From the IMG/VR virus record IMGVR_UViG_3300036846_000895, positions 1 through 28,508 of that record: a stretch of 28,508 nt of DNA. One strand, 5' to 3'. Positions 24,969-28,508 of this stretch are shown here, piece by piece. The stretch comes from a virus. Under the pieces are notes generated by a model. It made no database searches. It was not told where the DNA came from and was given only the letters and a program-made list of their open reading frames with translations. How positions within the stretch are numbered: the first letter of the stretch is position 1; each line of letters begins with the position of its first letter. The position numbers and the translations under genes were made by a program.

Positions 24969-25292
24969 ATGAAGATTGATGTCAATGATTGGCCTTGGGG
25001 CGCAATAGCAGTCGTGCTCGTTATTGTCCACTACGGGGTCACAGAGTGGCGCTGGCATCGACTTTTGAAGGCAATCGAGGGAAACCATGCCGTGGAAACT
25101 CCAAAAGGTAAGAGGCGGTTATCAAGTCGTAACCGAAGGTACGGGCCGAAAGCATTCAAAGAAGGCAATGTCGAAGAAGCAAGCGACCGAACAACTGAGG
25201 GCGTTGTACGCTCAGAAGAAGGCCGGGAAGATCAAGTAGGAGGAACTGATGGCGAAGGTCAAGGGAACGAAGTACACCAAGAAGAAGAATGA
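24969..25292 (+). CDS. Small membrane protein, holin candidate (up to 107 aa)
   Basis: ATG follows the endolysin stop by one base. Residues about 9-27 (PWGAIAVVLVIVHYGVTEW) form one transmembrane helix, followed by a basic then acidic tail. The open frame completely contains the 25087-25239 gene in another frame and runs 44 nt into the next gene. That tail is charged and low in hydrophobic residues. Possible reading: a real 107-aa protein with dual coding, or a short membrane protein whose 3' end was changed by a frameshift. Its place after the lysin suggests a holin. Confidence 0.55.
   Translation: MKIDVNDWPWGAIAVVLVIVHYGVTEWRWHRLLKAIEGNHAVETPKGKRRLSSRNRRYGPKAFKEGNVEEASDRTTEGVVRSEEGREDQVGGTDGEGQGNEVHQEEE
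25087..25239 (+). CDS. Small Lys-rich protein, MSKKQA type (50 aa)
   Basis: Begins MPWKLQKVRGGYQVV and contains HSKKAMSKKQATEQLRALYA. GAGGGAAACC precedes the ATG, a usable ribosome-binding site. The PWK...GY.VV...HSKK...KK.A..QLRALYA layout is a recurring small-protein pattern in phages and large DNA viruses; its function is not established. It is basic and probably helical at the C-terminus. The gene is nested inside the frame of the membrane protein at 24969-25292. Confidence 0.75.
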   Translation: MPWKLQKVRGGYQVVTEGTGRKHSKKAMSKKQATEQLRALYAQKKAGKIK

Positions 25293-25428
25293 CAAGGCGG
25301 TCCATCCGCCGGTTCACCCCATGCCGATGCAGGGCGCGACGAACATGCAGACCCCCGGGTCTGACAATGAGTCGCACCACCCAAACGGTCACCAGCTGGC
25401 GACCAACTCAACGATGGGACCCTGCTGA
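25249..25428 (+). CDS. Small basic His/Pro-rich protein (59 aa)
   Basis: An optimal AGGAGGA lies six to nine bases before ATG 25249. Product begins MAKVKGTKYTKKKNDKAVHP and is rich in Lys, His, Pro and Met, with low predicted structure. Ends in GPC. It overlaps the next gene by one base (TGATG). Likely co-translated with its neighbours. Function unknown. Confidence 0.7.
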   Translation: MAKVKGTKYTKKKNDKAVHPPVHPMPMQGATNMQTPGSDNESHHPNGHQLATNSTMGPC

Positions 25429-25685
25429 TGTGTAGCGGTACCGAAATCATCCACGAACTCAACACAGACCCCGACCAGGAGGTCGTGGTTTACAATCAGG
25501 CGACCGGTGAGGTCTTCGATGTCGTCGGCTCCGGGTATGCGCCGGGTGCCCACGTCAAGGCGATCGTCGTCGACGTCCCGCCTCCGCCTCCCGATCTTCC
25601 GGAAGGTGAAGTTCAGGTCGACGTGGCGGCAGGGGTCAAGGAGTGGTGGGAAGACCAGCAACCGAAGGAGTCCGATGGCAGCTAA
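25428..25685 (+). CDS. Acidic small protein (85 aa)
   Basis: ATG 25428 overlaps the previous stop. Product MCSGTEIIHELNTDPDQEVV is acidic and β-like in the first half, with a central VPPPPPDLPEGE proline stretch and an acidic tail (KEWWEDQQPKESDGS). It lies between very basic small proteins. Function unknown. Confidence 0.7.
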   Translation: MCSGTEIIHELNTDPDQEVVVYNQATGEVFDVVGSGYAPGAHVKAIVVDVPPPPPDLPEGEVQVDVAAGVKEWWEDQQPKESDGS

Positions 25686-25887
25686 GAAGTCCAGCAACAA
25701 GAACTTCATCCAGGGTGCGATCAAGCGCCCTGGGGCGTTCACCGCGAAGGCCAAGAAGGCCGGGATGTCCACACAGGCCTACGCCAACAAGGTAACGGCG
25801 AAGGGGTCGAAGGCCGACACCCGGACCAAGCGCCAGGCGAACCTCGCCAAGACGCTCAGCAAGATGTCGAAGGGCAAGAAGAAGTGA
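25675..25887 (+). CDS. Small basic protein of the FIQGAIKRPGAF type (70 aa)
   Basis: AAGGAG lies five bases before ATG 25675, and this start overlaps the end of the preceding gene by 11 nt. The protein is Lys-rich and contains NFIQGAIKRPGAFTAKAKKA and QAYANKVTAKGSKADTRTKR. The FIQ.AIK.PGA motif occurs in small phage and virus proteins, with unknown role. The strong positive charge suggests nucleic-acid binding or DNA condensation. Confidence 0.75.
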   Translation: MAAKKSSNKNFIQGAIKRPGAFTAKAKKAGMSTQAYANKVTAKGSKADTRTKRQANLAKTLSKMSKGKKK

Positions 25888-26063
25888 ACCTGCTCGCCGT
25901 CCACACGATGTCGAACGGTGCTCAGTTCGTCATCTACCTGGCAGCGTTCATATTGTTCGTCGTCGCCGCGGTGTTCGCCTATACTGTGAAGGCATGGTGG
26001 GCAACGTTCATCAGCGCTGGGGCCGCGCTCGTGACGTTCATCCCCATGTGGATCCACAGTTAG
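25884..26063 (+). CDS. Small membrane protein with two helices, holin candidate (59 aa)
   Basis: GTG start overlaps the previous TGA (GTGA). The next in-frame ATG has no ribosome-binding site. Two hydrophobic segments, FVIYLAAFILFVVAAVFAYT and WWATFISAGAALVTFIPMW, are joined by VKA, with short ends. Two closely spaced helices and this length suit a small holin. It is the last gene of the rightward block; the convergent hairpin begins a few bases after its TAG. Confidence 0.75.
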   Translation: MNLLAVHTMSNGAQFVIYLAAFILFVVAAVFAYTVKAWWATFISAGAALVTFIPMWIHS

Positions 26064-26066
26064 GTC

Positions 26067-26108
26067 GAGGCGGGGGACGGGCAACTGCGGGGCCTGTCCC
26101 TCCGCCTC
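26067..26108. terminator. Bidirectional hairpin between convergent operons
   Basis: Arms 26067-26082 and 26092-26108 form a stem of 16 pairs with one bulge and two G·U, around a 9-nt loop. It starts four bases after the stop of the rightward block and contains the TGA of the leftward 26107-26223 gene. No U-tract on either side. A terminator shared by both operons is the simplest reading. Confidence 0.7.
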
Positions 26109-26223
26109 AACACGGTTCGTTCCTCTCCCGCTCGTCAAGCCGACGTATCCACCAGCGCAGGATCGGGTTCAGGATGAATGGCAACGCTACGAGCACAAGC
26201 ACAAGCACAAGCCAGCCGCTCAC
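26107..26223 (-). CDS. Tiny single-helix membrane protein (38 aa)
   Basis: GTG start overlaps the stop of the upstream gene at the element 26221-26240. Residues 4-24 (WLVLVLVLVALPFILNPIL) form a transmembrane helix, followed by a basic, charged end RWWIRRLDERERNEPC. The last part copies the end of the 26665-26916 gene through a 43-bp direct repeat (26111-26153). It is the last gene of the leftward operon. Possibly a small holin-like or regulatory membrane peptide. Its short length leaves doubt, but the start context is repeated in three neighbours. Confidence 0.65.
   Translation of the reverse strand: MSGWLVLVLVLVALPFILNPILRWWIRRLDERERNEPC
26111..26153. repeat. 43-bp direct repeat, copy 1 (vestigial start element)
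   Basis: Matches 26666-26708 at 42 of 43 positions in the same orientation, 555 bp away. On the minus strand it encodes the shared IRRLDERER-EP tail and a changed copy (GAACGAACCGTGTT) of the start-associated element. No gene follows this copy, which runs into the terminator hairpin. Confidence 0.85.
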
Positions 26224-26474
26224 GGCTCGGTCCTCCCCCGGTTCGCCAACGCCTCCTTGGCCGCGGCGAGAGCGCTCTGGCGAACCGAGAGCGCAGGATC
26301 ATCCAATCCGATCGCCGTATGCGAGGTCGTGTAGTCGAACAACGCGGTGAGCGCGTCGCGTAATGTCCGGACATTCGCGACCAGGGCGTCGATGGCCGCG
26401 GCCGACCACGGATCAGATGATGCGCGTGGGTCGTGCTCAATCCGTGTCAACTGATGCTCGTTTAGAAGGCTCAC
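26220..26474 (-). CDS. Small helical protein (84 aa)
   Basis: The GTG at 26474 overlaps the previous TGA. The longer upstream reading lacks such a signal and would read through the neighbour gene. Product begins VSLLNEHQLTRIEHD, with helices AAAIDALVANVRTLRDALTA and ALAAAKEALANRGRTEP at the end. Mixed charge, no known domain. It belongs to the set whose C-terminus is fixed by the start element of the next gene (26221-26240). Confidence 0.7.
   Translation of the reverse strand: MSLLNEHQLTRIEHDPRASSDPWSAAAIDALVANVRTLRDALTALFDYTTSHTAIGLDDPALSVRQSALAAAKEALANRGRTEP
26221..26240 (-). promoter_or_regulatory. Start-associated element copy D
   Basis: Minus strand reads GGGGGAGGACCGAGCCGTGA. The GGAGG is the ribosome-binding site for GTG 26223, and the same bases code for the terminal GRTEP of the upstream gene. 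Confidence 0.7.
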
Positions 26475-26668
26475 GGTTCGGTCCTCTCCCGGCTTGCCAA
26501 CCATTGGTCGAGGTCGCCGACGAGGTTCCGGTCGATCCATTCACGGAGGGCGTCGCGTTCCTGCTCCGCAGCCTCCGCACGCTCCCGATACTCGCGGGCA
26601 AGCGTCTGCCACTCTGTTCCCCACCGTTGTAGGCGTTCCACCTCGAAGGTGACGGGATCGTCGCTCAC
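26471..26668 (-). CDS. Small coiled-coil-like protein (65 aa)
   Basis: GTG 26668 overlaps the TGA of the 26665-26916 gene. Strongly helical and charged: ERLQRWGTEWQTLAREYRER and AEAAEQERDALREWID suggest a coiled coil. It ends ASRERTEP, the shared tail set by the start element of the next gene. Function unknown; possible binding partner of a phage or host protein. Confidence 0.72.
   Translation of the reverse strand: MSDDPVTFEVERLQRWGTEWQTLAREYRERAEAAEQERDALREWIDRNLVGDLDQWLASRERTEP
26472..26491 (-). promoter_or_regulatory. Start-associated element copy C
   Basis: Minus strand CCGGGAGAGGACCGAACCGTG. GAGAGGA serves as the ribosome-binding site for GTG 26474 and encodes the RERTEP end of the gene upstream. 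Confidence 0.7.
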
Positions 26669-26916
26669 GGTTCGGTCCTCTCCCGCTCGTCAAGCCGACG
26701 TATCCACCCCGCCCAACCGAGTGGTTGCGGAGCGCATCTGACAACGACGCCCACGCGATCGTGCCGCCAACCTGATGCTGCATCGGATTCGCCACTCATC
26801 ACCCACTCGTCGCGGAACTGATGGGCGGCGTCGGCGTCAGCGCAGACTTGGTAACCAGCGTCGCGGTCGCAACAGATGAGTCGCACAGCGAAGTCTCCGC
26901 TGCCACCTTCGGTCAT
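26665..26916 (-). CDS. Small hypothetical protein (83 aa)
   Basis: ATG 26916 is preceded by TGAGGACCGAGCC, a copy of the start element that lies in the gap after the nuclease gene. The product has three Cys (LICCDRDAGYQVC) followed by ADADAAHQFRDEWV, then a β-rich stretch VGVVVRCAPQPLGWAGWI. It ends IRRLDERERTEP, the same tail as the 38-aa membrane protein. A metal site is possible. Function unknown. Confidence 0.7.
   Translation of the reverse strand: MTEGGSGDFAVRLICCDRDAGYQVCADADAAHQFRDEWVMSGESDAASGWRHDRVGVVVRCAPQPLGWAGWIRRLDERERTEP
26666..26708. repeat. 43-bp direct repeat, copy 2 (start-associated element B)
   Basis: Same orientation as 26111-26153, 42 of 43 identical. The first 20 bp are, on the minus strand, start element B (GAGAGGACCGAACCGTG) for GTG 26668. 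The rest encodes the WIRRLDERER end of the gene upstream. Confidence 0.85.
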
Positions 26917-26931
26917 GGCTCGGTCCTCAAC
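26914..26931 (-). promoter_or_regulatory. Start-associated element copy A
   Basis: Minus strand reads CGTTGAGGACCGAGCCATG. Here the element follows the TGA of the nuclease gene instead of overlapping coding sequence, and it uses ATG instead of GTG. It is the most upstream copy seen. Confidence 0.65.
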
Positions 26932-27262
26932 GAGCTTCCACGTCGTCGATGATCAACGATACCGCCTGCACCAAAGGAAGCACAGCATAGGCGCGCTCGA
27001 TCACCTTGAGTCGACGCCGGACGATCAAGAGTCCGAAATCGGCATGATCGTTACGACGTTCTCGTTCCGTCTCATCCATCCACTCTGCCCAATTGGATGA
27101 GTTCTGGTTCTTCGCCTCGATCACCCAGGCTGGGATGCCTGCGATGTCCCCTTTGTCCTGGGTGCCGGTGAGCGCACGACGTTCACACGGGAGTCCGCGG
27201 GCGTTGAGATACTGACATAGCTCAGATTCGAAGCGAGTCCCCTTCATTTTCGACTTGTTCAT
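26927..27262 (-). CDS. Holliday junction resolvase/Hjc-like nuclease (111 aa)
   Basis: ATG 27262 overlaps the HNH stop (ATGA) and has GGAG upstream; a TTG five codons earlier is less likely. Motif order is KGTRFESELCQYLNARG (acidic E12), then GTQDKGDI (D39) and WVIEAKN (E49, K51), the E...D...ExK core of archaeal-type Hjc resolvases and related endonucleases. Length suits the family. It would cleave branched DNA during recombination or before packaging. A different PD-(D/E)xK nuclease with the same core is the alternative. Confidence 0.85.
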   Translation of the reverse strand: MNKSKMKGTRFESELCQYLNARGLPCERRALTGTQDKGDIAGIPAWVIEAKNQNSSNWAEWMDETERERRNDHADFGLLIVRRRLKVIERAYAVLPLVQAVSLIIDDVEAR

Positions 27263-27642
27263 CGCGTACGTCTCCAACCTATCGAGGGCGTACGATTGTA
27301 TTTGTTCATGTACGCCTTATGGCAGGGGACACAAACTCGGCGTCCGTCCTTCTTGCGCCTCCATTCGGACGCTCCGCATTTCGAGCACACCATACCGTAA
27401 TGCATTTCATGGTGCTCACGGGACGTACAAGCGAACAAATGCTCGGGTTCGTAGCAGAGCTTCTCGTCACAGAGATGGTGGACATCTTGATCTGGCGGAA
27501 TCGGGCCGTAGGCTTGAGTGTAGGCGTATCGATGGACCAGCCACGTTTTACCTTCAACACCCAAGTTACCGTACCCGTTAATGGTGCTCCCTGTCCAGAT
27601 TTTACAGGGCTTTGTGCCTTTGGTTTTACTCCTGTTGGTCAA
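27259..27642 (-). CDS. HNH endonuclease (homing type), paralogue of 3662-4003
   Basis: 127 aa from TTG 27642, which has GGAG seven bases upstream; no ATG or GTG is placed well. Shares with the other HNH the order PCKIW, GYG, HR.AY, PP..DVHHLC.EKLCYEPEHL, HYG and two cysteine pairs (86/89, 104/107). The catalytic pair is H55-H56. It overlaps the gene upstream by 17 nt and the resolvase start by 4 nt, so it sits between small genes without spacer, as expected of an inserted but tolerated homing gene. Confidence 0.88.
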   Translation of the reverse strand: MTNRSKTKGTKPCKIWTGSTINGYGNLGVEGKTWLVHRYAYTQAYGPIPPDQDVHHLCDEKLCYEPEHLFACTSREHHEMHYGMVCSKCGASEWRRKKDGRRVCVPCHKAYMNKYNRTPSIGWRRTR

Positions 27643-27760
27643 GGACTTGCTCCAAGCACTCAGCCATCAGAGTCTTTAGTTCGTTACGACCCCAGGATGT
27701 TTTTTCTTCTATGCGCTTTCTAAGCAGCGCCCAGACCTGCTTGTAGATGTCATTGGTCAT
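27626..27760 (-). CDS. Tiny helical protein (44 aa)
   Basis: Begins MTNDIYKQVWALLRKRIEEK and ends LMAECLEQVLDQQE. It is all helical and overlaps both neighbours (ATGA at its start, 17 nt with the HNH). The WALLRKRIEEKTSWGRNEL pattern looks like small proteins seen in actinophage early regions, but function is unknown. Below usual size cut-offs, so likely to be missed by automatic calling. Confidence 0.7.
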   Translation of the reverse strand: MTNDIYKQVWALLRKRIEEKTSWGRNELKTLMAECLEQVLDQQE

Positions 27761-27852
27761 AGCCGGGGGCCGGAACCTTCAGCGTGAATCGATTGACTGT
27801 TGACGTCCTCCCTGTGGGGACGCAGGTTCCTTTCTCCGCTGATCATCATCAC
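27757..27852 (-). CDS. Possible tiny gene (31 aa)
   Basis: Reads VMMISGERNLRPHREDVNSQ then SIHAEGSGPRL. A G-rich stretch precedes the GTG, and its TGA overlaps the next ATG (ATGA). No motif. It fills the gap between two genes in an otherwise overlapping operon, which is the main argument for it. Confidence 0.4.
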   Translation of the reverse strand: MMMISGERNLRPHREDVNSQSIHAEGSGPRL

Positions 27853-27865
27853 GGCTACCCCCCGG

Positions 27866-28174
27866 CTAAATCCGCATCCAGACTCGTTGTGGCGACTTGT
27901 GAGACTTTGGGCGGCGAGTTGGAACGAAATTGTTGGTCTCCTGACAAAGGCCTCGACCGCGCGCGCGAACCATCGCAGCACCCATTGCTCGAGGTTCCTT
28001 GGGTTGTAGGTGATCAGGGACGAAAGGCCAGATGTCGTCGGTCGTGAACAGGAAACCTTTGTCCCAATGTTCAATCACTGAGCATACGAACTCACTCAAA
28101 CTCGGTACATCCACGCGGGCGAGTGCTTCTCTTTTGAGACGTTCTCCCTCATCCTCGAACAAAGAACCCTGCAC
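27866..28174 (-). CDS. Winged-helix-like small protein (102 aa)
   Basis: GTG 28174 overlaps the previous TAG (TAGTG) and has AGGAG ten bases upstream; the longer reading to 28255 is in the neighbour's frame region. The product has SLSEFVCSVIEHWDKGFLFT, then DDIWPFVPDHLQPKEPRAMG and VRARGRGLCQETNNFVPTRR. The layout 'helix, F(T/L)..DIW, EPRAMGA, strand pair, RVW' resembles a winged-helix fold seen in actinophage recombination/replication regions. Likely DNA-binding. Confidence 0.72.
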   Translation of the reverse strand: MQGSLFEDEGERLKREALARVDVPSLSEFVCSVIEHWDKGFLFTTDDIWPFVPDHLQPKEPRAMGAAMVRARGRGLCQETNNFVPTRRPKSHKSPQRVWMRI

Positions 28175-28508
28175 TACAGCTGGACTCCTGCGGAGTGGAG
28201 CCTTGATGCGCATTCTTGGGCTACTCCATCGGTCGGTAGGTCGTTGGCACGGCAAAGCTCGCGCAATTCGGCAAGCGTATACGAGCGGCTCAGCGGCGGC
28301 ATGCCCTCTCCTGGACCGCGAGACGGTTCTCTCCGCCCCGGGGGTGAATCTGGCGCGGGGGATCGGGCCTCGGTGCCGGTGGGCAGCGCCGGTTTCCCCG
28401 CGGCCAGCGCCGGTGCAATACTTGGACCCTGCTCGATTTGCTGGATCTTGCGGGTAATCCGCTGCACCGAGTCCTCGATCAGGAGTGTAGGTACGTGATA
28501 TTGCCGCT
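28174..28508 (-). CDS. SAP-like domain protein, 5' end outside the window
   Basis: The frame is open to the window edge. Visible 111 residues include RITRKIQQIEQG, a flexible Pro/Gly/Ser middle, and YTLAELRELCRANDLPTDGV near the end, followed by AQECASRL. The helix-turn-helix spacing with L..LR.LC...LPT.G matches SAP domains, which bind AT-rich DNA. GTG 28467 could be an internal start, but the frame continues upstream. Its stop overlaps the next start. Probably a DNA-binding protein of the early/replication block. Confidence 0.65.
   Translation of the reverse strand, partial: RQYHVPTLLIEDSVQRITRKIQQIEQGPSIAPALAAGKPALPTGTEARSPAPDSPPGRREPSRGPGEGMPPLSRSYTLAELRELCRANDLPTDGVAQECASRLHSAGVQL

Noticed and set aside
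27640-28255. Longer N-terminal readings of the leftward small genes
   Set aside because: Overlapping stop/start signals and ribosome-binding sites place the starts at 27852, 27760 and 28174.

Overview
The window is part of a double-stranded DNA tailed-phage genome (lysogenic or lytic not determinable) with moderately high GC. Frequent GTG and TTG starts, TAGNNT-type -10 boxes, a bifunctional cell-wall hydrolase in the virion module and a single-polypeptide amidase endolysin point to a Gram-positive, most likely actinobacterial, host. That host call is an inference. No tRNA, rRNA, CRISPR array or insertion sequence was seen.

Layout. Positions 1-135 are non-coding and hold an exact 16-bp match to the bacterial chromosomal centromere site parS, next to an 18-bp palindrome. 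Two small leftward genes follow (136-363 and 432-752), each trailed by a GC-rich hairpin with a GCAA loop. A stretch of about 940 bp without a convincing gene (753-1691) lies between them and the terminase. Its right end carries a divergent pair of sigma-70-type promoters with a 12-bp dyad exactly between the two -35 boxes. From 1692 to 26063 everything runs rightward as a tightly packed late module: zinc-binding small protein, large terminase, HNH endonuclease, portal, Pro/Gln-rich protein, a 1794-residue putative internal/ejected protein with a ParB/sulfiredoxin-like domain, further structural proteins, a virion lysin (M15 peptidase plus lysozyme-like domain), putative scaffold, SU10-like major capsid protein, a collagen-like/polyglycine fibre, connector-like and nozzle-like tail proteins, a second fibre, an amidase endolysin, then a run of very small basic or membrane proteins. 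A strong bidirectional hairpin at 26067-26108 separates this module from a convergent leftward operon (26107-28508).

The leftward operon holds a SAP-like protein (cut by the window edge), a winged-helix-like protein, several tiny genes, a second HNH endonuclease, a Holliday-junction-resolvase-like nuclease, and four small genes. Those four each start at a copy of a repeated element (core GAGGACCGARCC then ATG/GTG). In three of them the element also encodes the last residues of the gene upstream, so unrelated small proteins end in the same RxRTEP tail.

How the parts fit. Portal, terminase, capsid, scaffold, connector, nozzle-like protein and fibres make a nearly complete virion set, but no major tail tube, tail chaperone pair or tape measure is evident. 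With a giant protein carrying a glycine-zipper segment right after the portal module, this looks podovirus-like. The most unusual features are the parS site, the repeated start-associated element, the symmetric divergent control region and the ParB-like domain inside the giant virion protein.
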